A DNA stretch of 64,000 bases from Methylobacterium longum (GTDB lineage Bacteria > Pseudomonadota > Alphaproteobacteria > Rhizobiales > Beijerinckiaceae), in assembly GCF_022179385.1 (NCBI RefSeq), contig NZ_BPQS01000006.1:62001-126000 (forward strand). Reading direction: 5' to 3'. Of the stretch, positions 55,262 to 64,000 are shown one piece after another. The translations under genes were made by a program, and so were the position numbers. Under the pieces are notes generated by a model, which saw only the letters and a program-made list of their open reading frames with translations, did not search any database and was not told the origin of the DNA. Position 1 is the first letter of the stretch. Each line of letters starts with the position of its first letter.

Positions 55262-55534
55262 ATGATCGTCTGTTCTTGCAATGTCATATCGGACGGCGCG
55301 GTCCGCGGCTGCCTCGCGCCCGGCCCGGGCTGCCCACGCACCCCCGCGCAGGTCTACGCGTGCCTCGGCTGCAGCCCGAAATGCGGGCGTTGCGCGCGGA
55401 CAATCCGCTCCATCATGCAGAATGCCCTCGGCCAAGTGGCGGCGCCTGAGGGCAGCCATGCCTGCACGACGGCTTGCGCGAACGCCTGTAGTTTGGTGAA
55501 ATTCCAAACTGCGGATGAGGGAGTCGCAGCTTAG
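55262..55534 (+). CDS. bfd: Bacterioferritin-associated ferredoxin
   Basis: 90 residues: MIVCSCNVISDGAVRGCL with Cys4 and Cys6, then CLGCSPKCGRC (34-44) with Cys41 and Cys44 completing the [2Fe-2S] site; Cys34 and Cys37 are additional. Bfd donates electrons to bacterioferritin to release iron. The ATG at 55262 is preferred; upstream residues in the same frame are not family-like. It precedes bfr by 44 bp. Confidence 0.9.
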   Translation: MIVCSCNVISDGAVRGCLAPGPGCPRTPAQVYACLGCSPKCGRCARTIRSIMQNALGQVAAPEGSHACTTACANACSLVKFQTADEGVAA

Positions 55535-55578
55535 TGCCTCTGCCCCCCGCCTGAGATAACGGTAAGGAGTACGGGGGC

Positions 55579-56076
55579 ATGAAGGGCGACACAAACGTCA
55601 TCGAGTATCTAAACCGCGGTCTGCGCAGCGAGTTGACGGCCGTCAGCCAGTACTGGCTACACTTCCGCATGCTCAATGACTGGGGCTACATCGACCTCGC
55701 CAAGTTCTGGCGCAAGGAATCGATCGAGGAGATGAACCACGCCGATCGGTTCGTCGACCGGATCCTGTTCCTCGACGGGTTCCCGAACCTGCAGGAACTC
55801 GACCCGCTGCGGATCGGCCAGAACGTCGAGGAGATCATCGCGTGCGATCTCGCGGCCGAGAACGAGGCTCGCAGCCTCTACCTCGAGGCCGCGAAGTACT
55901 GTGATTCGATCAACGATCGGGTCTCCAAGATCCTGTTCGAGGATCTGGCGACGGACGAGGAAGGCCATATCGACTTCCTCGAGACCCAGCAGGAGCTGAT
56001 CAAGCAGATCGGCCTGCCGCTCTACGCGCAGAGGCACATCGGCGGGCTCGAGCCGATCGCGCCCGAGAAGGACTGA
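55579..56076 (+). CDS. bfr: Bacterioferritin
   Basis: 165 residues; all ferroxidase ligands (Glu18, Glu51, His54, Glu94, Glu127, His130) and the haem ligand Met52 are present. AAGGAG precedes the ATG. It oxidises Fe(II) and stores ferric iron in a 24-mer. It forms an operon with bfd, the electron donor. Confidence 0.96.
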   Translation: MKGDTNVIEYLNRGLRSELTAVSQYWLHFRMLNDWGYIDLAKFWRKESIEEMNHADRFVDRILFLDGFPNLQELDPLRIGQNVEEIIACDLAAENEARSLYLEAAKYCDSINDRVSKILFEDLATDEEGHIDFLETQQELIKQIGLPLYAQRHIGGLEPIAPEKD

Positions 56077-56192
56077 TGTCGCCCGGGCTCGCGTCTCCGC
56101 CGCGGCGGAGCGCGAGCCCGATGGGATAAGGCGGGGAGGGCGGCGCCGGGTGGTCCGGCCGTCCCGTGCCCCGTAGCGGAGATGAAACCAGG

Positions 56193-56990
56193 ATGCGGCT
56201 CGTGGTGGTCGGCGCCGACGGGCGCATGGGGCGGATGCTGGTGCGGGCGGTGGCGCAGGCCGAAGGCTGCACCCTCTCGGCTGCCATCGAACGGGCGGGC
56301 TCGCCCGCCCTCGGCCAGGATGCGGGAACGCTTGCCGGCCTGCCGTCCCTCGACGTCCCGATCACCGACGATCCGCTCGCGGCCTTCGCGGCCGCCGACG
56401 GGGTCCTCGACTTCACCGTGCCGGCCGCCACCGTGGCCTTCGCCGAACTGGCCGCTCAGGCCCGCATCGTCCACGTCGTCGGCACGACCGGCCTGTCCGA
56501 GGAGGACCTCGCGAAGCTGAGGGCGGCCTCCTATCACGCCCGCATCGTGCAGTCGGGCAACATGTCGCTCGGCATCAATCTGATGACCGAGCTGGTGCGA
56601 CGGGTGGCCAAGTCGCTCGGCGACGAGTTCGACGTCGAGATCTGCGAGATGCACCACCGCATGAAGGTGGACGCGCCGTCGGGCACGGCGCTGATGCTGG
56701 GCGAGGCCGCGGCGGAGGGCCGGAGCGTGGACCTGAAGGCGGTCCGCGTCTCGACGCGGGACGGGATCACGGGCGCGCGCAAGCCCGGCGATATCGGCTT
56801 CGCGACGCTCAGAGGCGGCAGCGTCGTCGGCGACCACAGCGTGATCTTCGCCGGGACCGGGGAGAGCCTGACGATCAGCCACCACGCCGCCGACCGCGGC
56901 CTGTTCGCCTCGGGGGCCGTCAAGGCGGCGCTCTGGGCCCACCCGAAGCCGCCGGGGCTCTACGCCATGACCGACGTCCTCGGCTTCTGA
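56193..56990 (+). CDS. dapB: 4-Hydroxy-tetrahydrodipicolinate reductase
   Basis: 265 residues. N-terminal Rossmann [12 protein letters not shown], then HVVGTTG and the catalytic [16 protein letters not shown] (His154, His155, Lys158). Second-last step on the route to diaminopimelate and lysine. Co-directional with bfr but separated by 116 bp. gpmA follows after 15 bp. Confidence 0.95.
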   Translation: MRLVVVGADGRMGRMLVRAVAQAEGCTLSAAIERAGSPALGQDAGTLAGLPSLDVPITDDPLAAFAAADGVLDFTVPAATVAFAELAAQARIVHVVGTTGLSEEDLAKLRAASYHARIVQSGNMSLGINLMTELVRRVAKSLGDEFDVEICEMHHRMKVDAPSGTALMLGEAAAEGRSVDLKAVRVSTRDGITGARKPGDIGFATLRGGSVVGDHSVIFAGTGESLTISHHAADRGLFASGAVKAALWAHPKPPGLYAMTDVLGF

Positions 56991-57005
56991 CGGCGCCGTG
57001 GGGCC

Positions 57006-57644
57006 ATGGAACGGATCCTGATTCTCGTCCGGCACGGCCAGAGCGAGTGGAACCGCAAGAACCTGTTCACGGGCTGGCGGGATCCCGATCTCACCGAGCG
57101 GGGCGTCGCCGAGGCCCGGGCGGCCGGTCGTGGGCTGAAGCAGCACGGCTACGCCTTCGACGCGGCGTTCACGTCGGAGCTCGTGCGGGCCCAGAAGACC
57201 TGCGCCCTCATCCTCGCGGAGATGGGCCTGTCCGATCTCCCCGTCCTGCGCGATCGCGCCCTCAACGAGCGCGACTACGGCGACCTCGCGGGCCTCAACA
57301 AGGACGATGCCCGCAGCCGGTGGGGGGAGGCGCAGGTTCATGCCTGGCGTCGGTCCTACGATGCACGACCGCCCGGAGGTGAGAGCCTGAAGGACACTGC
57401 CGCGCGGGTGCTGCCCTACTACATCGCCGCCATCCTGCCCCGGGTTATGGCCGGCGCGCAGGTCCTCGTGGCCGCCCACGGCAATTCGCTGCGCGCGCTG
57501 GCGATGGTCCTCGACGGCGTGGGCGGCGAGCGCGTTGCGGAGCTCGAGATCAAGACCGGTATCCCGCTGATCTATCGCCTCAAGGCCGATACCACGGTCG
57601 CCTCCAGGACCGTGCTCGTACCCGACGAACGGGCGACACCCTGA
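57006..57644 (+). CDS. gpmA: 2,3-Bisphosphoglycerate-dependent phosphoglycerate mutase (short form)
   Basis: 212 residues. [20 protein letters not shown] carries the phospho-His; [13 protein letters not shown] and [10 protein letters not shown] complete the active site. It is about 35 residues shorter than the E. coli enzyme, as is common in alphaproteobacteria. Its TGA stop is directly followed by the GTG of the next gene. Confidence 0.94.
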   Translation: MERILILVRHGQSEWNRKNLFTGWRDPDLTERGVAEARAAGRGLKQHGYAFDAAFTSELVRAQKTCALILAEMGLSDLPVLRDRALNERDYGDLAGLNKDDARSRWGEAQVHAWRRSYDARPPGGESLKDTAARVLPYYIAAILPRVMAGAQVLVAAHGNSLRALAMVLDGVGGERVAELEIKTGIPLIYRLKADTTVASRTVLVPDERATP

Positions 57645-58301
57645 GTGGCGGTGGAACTCGCTCCCGGGCTGTTCCATCATCCGGGCTATCTCGACGCGGC
57701 AGCGCGCGCCCGGATCGCCGATGAAACCGCGGCCATCCTCGCTGACGCGCCCTGGGTCACACCGCGGATGCCCCGCACGGGCAGGCCGTTCACCGTGCGG
57801 ATGTCGAATGCCGGCCCGCTCGGCTGGGTGTCGGATATCCGGGGCTACCGCTACCAGCCGGCGCACCCCGAGACCGGTCGTCCCTGGCCGGCAATGCCGC
57901 CGACCGCCCTCGCGGCCTGGGACGCCTTGGTGGCTTATCCCGCCGGTCCCGAAGCCTGCCTGATCAATCTCTACGGACCCGGATCACGGATGGGGCTGCA
58001 CCAGGATCGTGACGAGGCCGATCTCACGGTGCCGGTCCTGTCGCTGTCGCTCGGCGCGTCCGCCCTGTTCCGGTATGGCGGCTTGAAGCGGACCGACCCG
58101 ACCCGGTCGGTGCGACTGTCGGATGGCGATGCCCTGGTGATCGGCGGTGCCTCGCGGCTGATCCATCATGGCGTCGACCGCCTCTACCCGGCCGACGACC
58201 TTTTCGGCGGGCCCGCCGCACCGAGCTTCCTGCCGCCGGGGAGCCGCTGCAATCTCACCTTGCGCCGGGTCACGCCCGCACCGCGCGACGCGGACCGATG
58301 A
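57645..58301 (+). CDS. alkB: Alpha-ketoglutarate-dependent DNA/RNA demethylase AlkB
   Basis: 218 residues, GTG start immediately after the gpmA stop. Fe(II) ligands His119-x-Asp121 in GLHQDRDEADL and His175 in RLIHHGV; arginines of the ketoglutarate site in RCNLTLRR. It repairs N1-methyladenine and N3-methylcytosine by oxidation. No Ada or AlkA gene is close by. Confidence 0.93.
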   Translation: MAVELAPGLFHHPGYLDAAARARIADETAAILADAPWVTPRMPRTGRPFTVRMSNAGPLGWVSDIRGYRYQPAHPETGRPWPAMPPTALAAWDALVAYPAGPEACLINLYGPGSRMGLHQDRDEADLTVPVLSLSLGASALFRYGGLKRTDPTRSVRLSDGDALVIGGASRLIHHGVDRLYPADDLFGGPAAPSFLPPGSRCNLTLRRVTPAPRDADR

Positions 58302-58405
58302 ATCGCGCGATCGACCGATGTTCTGGCGGCTTGACACCCGCTGCAAGGCGTCCGACCCCTCACGGAGGCGAAGCCCCTCGGGCGCGTGTGGAGAATGGAT
58401 GTCCG

Positions 58406-59365
58406 ATGCTGGTGCGTGCCCTGTCGCTGCGTCTCGGGCAGTTACTCGTCCTCGCCTTCCTGGCGGTCTGCCCGGCGCAAGCCGGTGATCCGATCTTCCC
58501 GCCGGGTTCCCGCTTCGGGTTCGAACCCCCTTCCGACATGGCGTTGTCGCGGCGCTTCACCGGTTTCGAACGCAAGGAGGGGGGCGCCACGCTGTCGGTG
58601 GTGGAACTGCCGCCGAACGCCTTCGCCGAACTGGTCAGCGGCTTCACCGACGCCAACCTCCTGAGCCAGGGCTTCGCGGTCGAGAAGCGCGAGGAGGTCA
58701 AGGTCGGCGACAACGAGGGCATGCTCTACACCGGCGAGCAGCCCGCCGATCCGAACGCGTCCGCACCGGCGATCCGGAAGTGGATCCTGGTCGTCGGCGC
58801 ACCGAGCGTCACCGGTCTCGTGATCGCCCAGGCGCTGCCCGACGCCGAGACCGAGGCGACGATGCGCAAGCTGGTGACGGGCGTCACCCTGCGGCCGGCC
58901 CTGAGCCTGACCCAGCAGGTCGACGCGCTGCCGTTCCGCATCGCCGACCTGGGGGGCTTCCGGCCGGTGCGGGTGCTGGCCGGCAACTCGGTCCTGCTCA
59001 CCCAGGGTCCGAAGGACCAGATGCAGAACCTCGAGCAGCCGATCCTCGTTCTGGCGCAGGCGGTGCAGCAGCCGCCCACCGCCGAGCAGAGGGACGCTTT
59101 TGCCCGCGCCGCCCTGGCGTCGAACCAGACCCTCAAGGACTTCGTCATCGAGCGGTCGCAGAGCTACCGCTCGAATGGGGTGGACTGGCACGAGATCGTG
59201 GCCCGCGCCGTGGACCAGCCAACCAACGTACCGGTGGTGGTGTCGCAGACGATCCGGTTCGCGCCCGACGGCTATCTTCGCGCCCTCGGCGTGGTCCGCG
59301 AGGATCAGCGCACCGGCGTGCTCGCCAAGTTCCGTGAGGTGGTGGACAGCGTGCAGGTGAAGTAG
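58406..59365 (+). CDS. Secreted hypothetical protein (~35 kDa)
   Basis: 319 residues with signal peptide (VRALSLRLGQLLVLAFLAVCPAQA). A repetitive alpha/beta organisation follows: an N-terminal half ending ITGLVIAQALPDAETEATMRKL and a C-terminal half with RNGVDWHEIVARAV. No domain recognised; homologues appear confined to the order. Converges on the gamma-glutamyltransferase gene with 4 bp between stops. Confidence 0.68.
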   Translation: MLVRALSLRLGQLLVLAFLAVCPAQAGDPIFPPGSRFGFEPPSDMALSRRFTGFERKEGGATLSVVELPPNAFAELVSGFTDANLLSQGFAVEKREEVKVGDNEGMLYTGEQPADPNASAPAIRKWILVVGAPSVTGLVIAQALPDAETEATMRKLVTGVTLRPALSLTQQVDALPFRIADLGGFRPVRVLAGNSVLLTQGPKDQMQNLEQPILVLAQAVQQPPTAEQRDAFARAALASNQTLKDFVIERSQSYRSNGVDWHEIVARAVDQPTNVPVVVSQTIRFAPDGYLRALGVVREDQRTGVLAKFREVVDSVQVK

Positions 59366-59369
59366 CGCC

Positions 59370-60989
59370 TCACCACACCACCGCCTGTCCGTCGCGACGG
59401 GGGTCGCTGGCCGCCACGTAGCCCTCGACGCCCGGATCGCCCATCCGCCAGATGAACTGGCCGGCCCCGAAATCCTGGTAGCTGTCCTGGATCACCTCGA
59501 CCCGATGGCCCAGCGCCTTCAGCCGCTCGAGGGTTTCGCCCGGCATCGCCGCCTCGACGTTGATGTCGAGGCCCTCGCTCACCCGCCAGCGCGGCGCGTC
59601 GCAGGCAGCCTGCGGATTCTGGGCGTGGTCGAGCATCCGGACGAGGGTCTGGACATGGCCCTGCGGCTGCATGTTGCCGCCCATCACGCCGAAGCTCATC
59701 ACCGGGGCACCGTCCTTGGTGAGGAAACCCGGGATGATGGTGTGGAACGGCCGCTTGCCCGGAGCGACCACGTTGGGGCTCTGCGGGTCGAGAACGAATC
59801 CGTAGCCGCGGTTCTGGAGGGAGATCCCCCAGCCCGGCACGACGACCCCGGAGCCGAATCCCATGAAGTTCGACTGGATGAAGCTTACCATCATGCCGGA
59901 TTCATCGGCTGCGGTGAGGTAGATCGTGCCGCCCGCGGGCGGCTTGCCGGGACCGAACACCTGGGCACGTCGCGGATCGATCAGCTTGGCGCGCTCCGCG
60001 AGGTAAGCGGGATCGAGCATCGCCTCCGGCGTGACGTCCATGCTGCTCGGGTCGGCGACGTACCGGTAGGTGTCGCTGAAGGCGAGCTTCATCGCCTCGA
60101 TCTGGTGATGCTGGGCTTCGGGGCCGTCGACGGCCATCGCCCCGAGGTCGAACTGCTCCAAGATCCCGAGGGCGATCTGCGCGGCGATGCCCTGTCCGTT
60201 CGGCGGGATCTCGTGGAGGGTGTAGCCGCGGTAATCCTTGGCGGTCGGCGTGACCCATTCGGGTCGGAAAGCGGCGAGATCGTCCGTCGTCATCGCGCCG
60301 CCGTGGGCCTGAGCATGGGCCGCGATGGCCTCGGCGATGGCGCCGCGGTAGAAGGCCTCGCCCTTGGTCTCAGCGATCAGTCGGAGGGTCTTCTCGGCAC
60401 CCCGGAAGGTCACCAGCTCGCCCACGTCCGGCGCGCGCCCCCGCGGCAGGAAGAACTCGGCGAAACCCGGCTGGCGCGTGATCGCCTCCAGGCCGGCGGC
60501 CGCCGCCCATTTCTGCTGCACCACCACCGGCGCGAGGTACCCGCGCTCCGCGATGCGGATCGCGGGCTGCATCAGATCGGCGAAGGGCAGCCGCCCGAAG
60601 CGTTCGCTGAGCGCCGCCCACGCACCGACCGCGCCCGGCACCGTGACCGAGTCCCATCCGCGCATCGGCGGCCGTTCCGCCGGCCCGTATTTCCGCGCGA
60701 AGTAGTCGGGCGTCCAGGCCGCTGGCGCACCGCCCGACGCGTTCAGTCCGTGCAGCGCTCGGCCGTCCCACAGAATGCAGAAGGCGTCCGAGCCGAGGCC
60801 ATTGCTGCAGGGTTCCGTCACGGTCTTGGCGGCAGCCGTGGCGATCGCCGCATCGACGGCATTGCCACCCGCCTGGAGCATCTGGAGCCCGGCCTGTGCC
60901 GCCAGCGCGTGCGAGGTCGCCACGCAGTTGCGCCCGAACATCGGCATGCGCAGCGACGGGTACCCGGTCACCCAGTCGAACGGCTTCAT
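59370..60989 (-). CDS. Gamma-glutamyltransferase family (Ntn hydrolase)
   Basis: 539 residues. The autoproteolysis/nucleophile Thr355 opens GGTIYLTAADESG, followed by SFIQSNFMGFGSG and, near the C-end, SFGVMGGNMQPQGH. No signal peptide, so this is the cytoplasmic branch (also called GGT-like/oxamate-amidohydrolase-related) rather than periplasmic Ggt; substrate therefore uncertain (gamma-glutamyl compounds or an oxamate-like amide). Confidence 0.85.
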   Translation of the reverse strand: MKPFDWVTGYPSLRMPMFGRNCVATSHALAAQAGLQMLQAGGNAVDAAIATAAAKTVTEPCSNGLGSDAFCILWDGRALHGLNASGGAPAAWTPDYFARKYGPAERPPMRGWDSVTVPGAVGAWAALSERFGRLPFADLMQPAIRIAERGYLAPVVVQQKWAAAAGLEAITRQPGFAEFFLPRGRAPDVGELVTFRGAEKTLRLIAETKGEAFYRGAIAEAIAAHAQAHGGAMTTDDLAAFRPEWVTPTAKDYRGYTLHEIPPNGQGIAAQIALGILEQFDLGAMAVDGPEAQHHQIEAMKLAFSDTYRYVADPSSMDVTPEAMLDPAYLAERAKLIDPRRAQVFGPGKPPAGGTIYLTAADESGMMVSFIQSNFMGFGSGVVVPGWGISLQNRGYGFVLDPQSPNVVAPGKRPFHTIIPGFLTKDGAPVMSFGVMGGNMQPQGHVQTLVRMLDHAQNPQAACDAPRWRVSEGLDINVEAAMPGETLERLKALGHRVEVIQDSYQDFGAGQFIWRMGDPGVEGYVAASDPRRDGQAVVW

Positions 60990-61089
60990 GGCGCAGATCC
61001 CATCGGCGGCGGCACAAGGCTCACAGGCTGACTGGCATATAGGATAACGGCGTTGGGAGAAGTGTCGAACATCCGACGCCCAAACGAAA

Positions 61090-61113
61090 AGCGCGGACCC
61101 GAGGGTCCGCGCT
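61090..61113 (-). terminator. Intrinsic terminator after the gene at 61146
   Basis: AGCGCGGACCC (61090-61100) pairs with GGGTCCGCGCT (61103-61113), an 11-bp stem. On the minus strand the sequence continues TTTTCGTTTG, giving a short T-run. Confidence 0.75.
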
Positions 61114-61145
61114 CTGTAAGAACCGTCCAGCTCGACTGGGTGCCG

Positions 61146-61568
61146 TCAGTAAGGACGGCCGTAGAGCGGCGATGTGGGATCCAGGCGATCGACGAAGGAC
61201 AAGTCGACGTTGCGGACCGCGCTGGAGCGCGCACCGATGAACGGGCCGTTGGTGATCGGATCGGGCAGGATCCCGCGGCCGAAGCGATCAGTCGGGCCGT
61301 AGGGCGGCGTCAGCTGGTTCGACGCGGCGATCAGGTAGGGGTTCAGGGCCGGGTTGCGCGAGCCGCCGGCACCCGGAACGTTGGAGGTCAGCGGCACGTT
61401 GCCGGCGTCGAGCCAGCTCCGGGGGCGGACGCGGATCGGAAGGGGCCGGCTCACGCGGTAGACCGGGCCCGCAACGAACCCGTCCTGGGCCTGGGCCGGC
61501 GCGGGGGCGGCAGCGCCGAAGCCGGCTGCGGCGACGACGCCGAGAAGGGCGATCTTGAGCGAGCGCAT
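61146..61568 (-). CDS. Secreted hypothetical protein
   Basis: 140 residues, start ATG at 61568 preceded by AAGG. Signal peptide RSLKIALLGVVAAAGFGAAAPAPAQA, then an extended, Pro/Arg-rich domain with repeated short motifs (VYRVSRPLPIRVRP, LNPYLIAASNQLTPPYG). No known domain; likely an exported structural or adhesin-like small protein. Confidence 0.65.
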   Translation of the reverse strand: MRSLKIALLGVVAAAGFGAAAPAPAQAQDGFVAGPVYRVSRPLPIRVRPRSWLDAGNVPLTSNVPGAGGSRNPALNPYLIAASNQLTPPYGPTDRFGRGILPDPITNGPFIGARSSAVRNVDLSFVDRLDPTSPLYGRPY

Positions 61569-61705
61569 GGCCAACCTTGTATGAGAGTGCCGAACGGTAT
61601 GGCGACCGAAGCTTAACAGTTCGCCGCCTTTGATGAGATGACGCTTGAGCGAAGCTGTTGTTCCAGCGAAACGGCCGAGCTCGTGCGTTTTGCCACACTC
61701 CAGCC

Positions 61706-62533
61706 TTATTTTTTGTTTCGGGCGCTTGGCGCGAGCGAACCGGTTCGACCGGCCGCCTCGGCACCCGTCGCGGCGAGACAGCCACGTTCCGCCGGGGATG
61801 CCCTTACGAAGGCCGCGGTGGTCTCGGGATCGGCCAAGTCGACCAGGCGCAAGGCGTCGATCAGGCAGACCAGGGCCTGAGGTTCCGGCGGGTACCCCAG
61901 CGGCGCGCAGAACCAGCCGTCGAGCTGGAAGTCGGTGTCGCGCGTGACGAAGCCCGTGCAGGTTCGCGGCGCGAAGCCGCTGAAGGTCACGTCCAGGGTC
62001 TCGACGGCGCCGAACTTCGTCAGGATCTGACCGCGGGCGCCGGTCCGCAGCACCGAGAGTGCCGGCCTGTCGACGGCTGGACCGCCGGCAGCCCGCCGAG
62101 CCATCAGCACGAACAGCGTCGGCGCAGGATGCCGGGACGCGCCGCGGGTCAGCGTCACCCGCACCGCGACCGCCTCGATCGCCGCAACGTCGCCACGGGT
62201 CAGCGCATCCTCGCGCTGCCCCGTCCGCGGATCGATCCGGGCCGAGACCCGTACGGGATCGATACCGGGCTCCGCCAAGTCGAAATGCGCTGCTGCAACC
62301 GGCGGCGGCGCCGGTACGGCCCGCGTCGAGGGCACGAACGGCGTCGCGATCCGCGGCTCGGCCGGTAATTCACCGGCGACATGACCGGGCCGCCCGGCGC
62401 AGACGCAGAGGAGGGCGATCACGGCCGAGGCCAGCAGGATGCGCAAGCCGAGGGACACCGGCGAGAGCGCGGCGTTGCCGGTCCCCGCGGCGGGTTCGAT
62501 CAGATCGACGGCGTGTGCTGCTCCGGCCGGCAT
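61706..62533 (-). CDS. Membrane-anchored hypothetical protein
   Basis: 275 residues. A short cytoplasmic N-end (1-26), one hydrophobic segment LRILLASAVIALLCVCAG (about 30-47), a Pro/Ala linker and a soluble periplasmic domain (about 80-240) with paired Cys (TCTGF, WFCAPLG, LVCLIDAL). No family recognised. No partner gene is adjacent. Confidence 0.6.
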   Translation of the reverse strand: MPAGAAHAVDLIEPAAGTGNAALSPVSLGLRILLASAVIALLCVCAGRPGHVAGELPAEPRIATPFVPSTRAVPAPPPVAAAHFDLAEPGIDPVRVSARIDPRTGQREDALTRGDVAAIEAVAVRVTLTRGASRHPAPTLFVLMARRAAGGPAVDRPALSVLRTGARGQILTKFGAVETLDVTFSGFAPRTCTGFVTRDTDFQLDGWFCAPLGYPPEPQALVCLIDALRLVDLADPETTAAFVRASPAERGCLAATGAEAAGRTGSLAPSARNKK

Positions 62534-62853
62534 GGTGCTCCGTGCGGACGACGAACCTCATGGTGCGTCCGCCACCCTGGCCGGCAAGGATTGCGTTCCG
62601 TTTCGTGGCCGGCCAACCGTCAACAGTTTCCCGCGCCCAGGGTGAATCGTTTGTTGCGGATCCGGCGGCCTTGACAGCGCGGTACCTTGCGCGCCTTGCT
62701 CGCAGAGGCCGTCGATCCCACCTCCGTAGAGGCCGGGCTCTGCGGCCGCGCCCGTTCAGCGGGCGCTCGCCCGGCACGAACGATCCTTCGGCCGGCCTTC
62801 CAGCAGGAGCGTGGCACCCGGATCGATCAGGGTTTTCCGCGCGGAGACGTGAG
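62534..62853. other. 320-bp region upstream of asd
   Basis: No gene. TTGACA at 62671-62676 is a perfect -35 hexamer, but no acceptable -10 lies 16-18 nt downstream, so an asd promoter here is tentative. Confidence 0.35.
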
Positions 62854-63891
62854 ATGGGTTACAAGATCGCCGTCGTCGGCGCCACGGGCAACGTGGGCCG
62901 CGAGATGCTCGATATCCTGGCCGAGCGGGCTTTCCCCGCCGACGAGGTCGTGGCTCTGGCCTCGCGCCGCAGCCAGGGGCAGGAAGTGTCCTACGGCGAC
63001 AAGACGCTCAAGGTCAAAACGCTGGACACCTACGACTTCTCCGACACCGACATCTGCCTGATGTCGGCCGGCGGAGAGACCTCGAAGGAGTGGTCGCCGC
63101 GCATCGGCCAGCAGGGCTGCGTCGTGATCGATAACTCGTCGGCCTTCCGCTACGACGCGGACGTGCCGCTGATCGTGCCCGAGGTGAATGCCGACGCGAT
63201 CGTGGGCTTCACCAAGCGTAACATCATCGCGAACCCGAACTGCTCGACCGCCCAGCTGGTCGTCGCCCTGAAGCCGCTGCACGAAGCGGCCACGATCAAG
63301 CGCGTCGTGGTCTCGACCTACCAGTCGGTTTCCGGCGCCGGCAAGGAGGCGATGGACGAGCTGTTCAACCAGACCCGGGCGGTGTTCACCGCCGGCGAGA
63401 TCAAGCAGGGCGGCAAGTTCACCAAGCGCATCGCCTTCAACGTGATCCCTCACATCGACGTGTTCATGGAGGATGGCTACACGAAGGAAGAGTGGAAGAT
63501 GGTCGCCGAGACCAAGAAGATGCTCGATCCGAAGATCAAGCTGACGGCGACCGCCGTCCGCGTTCCGGTCTTCATCGGGCATGCGGAATCGGTGAACATC
63601 GAGTTCGAGCGCCCGCTCTCGGCCGAGAAGGCCAGCGAGATCCTGCGCGCCGCCCCCGGCGTGCTCGTGATCGATAAGCGCGAGAACGGCGGGTACATCA
63701 CGCCCCACGAGGCCGCCGGCGAGGACGCGACCTACATCTCGCGCATCCGTGAGGACGCGACGGTCGAGAACGGCCTGAACTTCTGGTGCGTCTCGGACAA
63801 CCTCCGCAAGGGCGCGGCCCTCAACACGGTTCAGATCGCCGAGGTGTTGGTGAACCGCAAGCTCCTCAACCGGTCCAAGCGCGCGGCCTGA
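62854..63891 (+). CDS. asd: Aspartate-semialdehyde dehydrogenase
   Basis: 345 residues. GATGNVGREML Rossmann motif, catalytic Cys130 in NPNCSTAQ, and the later substrate motif NFWCVSDNLRKGAAL. It reduces aspartyl phosphate to the semialdehyde shared by lysine, methionine and threonine synthesis; the same branch as dapB. ATG at 62854; preceding in-frame sequence is not homologous. Confidence 0.96.
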   Translation: MGYKIAVVGATGNVGREMLDILAERAFPADEVVALASRRSQGQEVSYGDKTLKVKTLDTYDFSDTDICLMSAGGETSKEWSPRIGQQGCVVIDNSSAFRYDADVPLIVPEVNADAIVGFTKRNIIANPNCSTAQLVVALKPLHEAATIKRVVVSTYQSVSGAGKEAMDELFNQTRAVFTAGEIKQGGKFTKRIAFNVIPHIDVFMEDGYTKEEWKMVAETKKMLDPKIKLTATAVRVPVFIGHAESVNIEFERPLSAEKASEILRAAPGVLVIDKRENGGYITPHEAAGEDATYISRIREDATVENGLNFWCVSDNLRKGAALNTVQIAEVLVNRKLLNRSKRAA

Positions 63892-63914
63892 GGCGTTCCC
63901 GGGACGACAATCCG

Positions 63915-63949
63915 CGGCGGGGCGATCGTGATCGTCGATCGCCCCGCCG
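63915..63949 (+). terminator. Strong hairpin after asd
   Basis: CGGCGGGGCGATCG (63915-63928) and CGATCGCCCCGCCG (63936-63949) give a perfect 14-bp stem with 7-nt loop, 23 bp after the asd stop. The following TCGTCATG has only a weak T-content. Confidence 0.65.
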
Positions 63950-64000
63950 TCGTCATGCCTCTGTCATCTTGAGGGGCCACCCCCGATCCGCGGATCGCGC

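Noticed and set aside
58500..58540. GGTTCGAA-like sequence as a tRNA T-arm
   Set aside because: It is inside a coding frame and no acceptor or anticodon stem can be formed around it; no tRNA is visible anywhere in the window.
62671..62700. TTGACA as a firm asd promoter
   Set aside because: No acceptable -10 hexamer at 16-18 nt, so kept only as a remark.

Overview
The window is a continuous stretch of chromosomal core genome from a very GC-rich alphaproteobacterium of the Hyphomicrobiales, most likely Methylobacterium or a close relative. This is inferred from family content rather than a database match: a 1,614-residue NAD-glutamate dehydrogenase, a Ros/MucR regulator, a phasin, the conserved alphaproteobacterial order rplU-rpmA-obgE-proB-proA-nadD-rsfS-rlmH-envC-ctpA-yibQ-rppH, an EcfG-type stress promoter and CtrA-like boxes. 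About 65 protein genes are supported. I see no tRNA, rRNA, CRISPR array, insertion sequence, prophage or integrase.

Layout. 1-601: end of mutL. 641-8900: a fatty/hydroxy-acid catabolism block (ACAD10/11-type acyl-CoA dehydrogenase, thiolase, SDR, APH-fold kinase, DUF6285 protein, opposing acyl-CoA ligase, phasin, alpha/beta hydrolase) that closely resembles the levulinate / 4-hydroxyacid (lva) pathway. 9294-17313: XRE regulator, cupin, rsmD-rluB, stress proteins (DUF1328, CsbD), tadA, an SDR without the catalytic Tyr, an outer-membrane barrel and MucR. 17586-29012: four MFS transporters, NAD-glutamate dehydrogenase, a MarR regulator and DoxX. 29220-35633: DUF3313 lipoprotein, guaB, a ketopantoate-reductase-like protein, an RsmB-type methylase that appears to start at CTG, and an esterase. 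35638-41667: O-antigen-ligase-like protein, DUF2937, WD40 plus DUF1275 pair, a stand-alone receiver, DUF2939, rppH. 41775-53055: a long leftward supercluster joining envelope division proteins (YibQ, CtpA, EnvC), ribosome maturation (RlmH, RsfS, ObgE, L27, L21), NAD and proline synthesis. 53232-63891: YceI, ruvA, bfd-bfr iron storage, dapB, gpmA, alkB, gamma-glutamyltransferase and asd.

How it works together. The first block would activate a 4-hydroxy or 4-keto acid to its CoA ester, reduce it, phosphorylate the 4-hydroxyl, shift it to the 3-position and cleave it by thiolysis; the neighbouring phasin suggests a link to polyhydroxyalkanoate storage. The leftward supercluster couples ribosome assembly with septal murein processing. 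dapB and asd both serve the lysine/diaminopimelate branch. Several convergent gene pairs leave almost no space for terminators. Visible regulatory signals are an EcfG promoter ahead of csbD, a sigma70 promoter ahead of mucR, an iron-type operator ahead of bfd-bfr, and two CtrA-like boxes.
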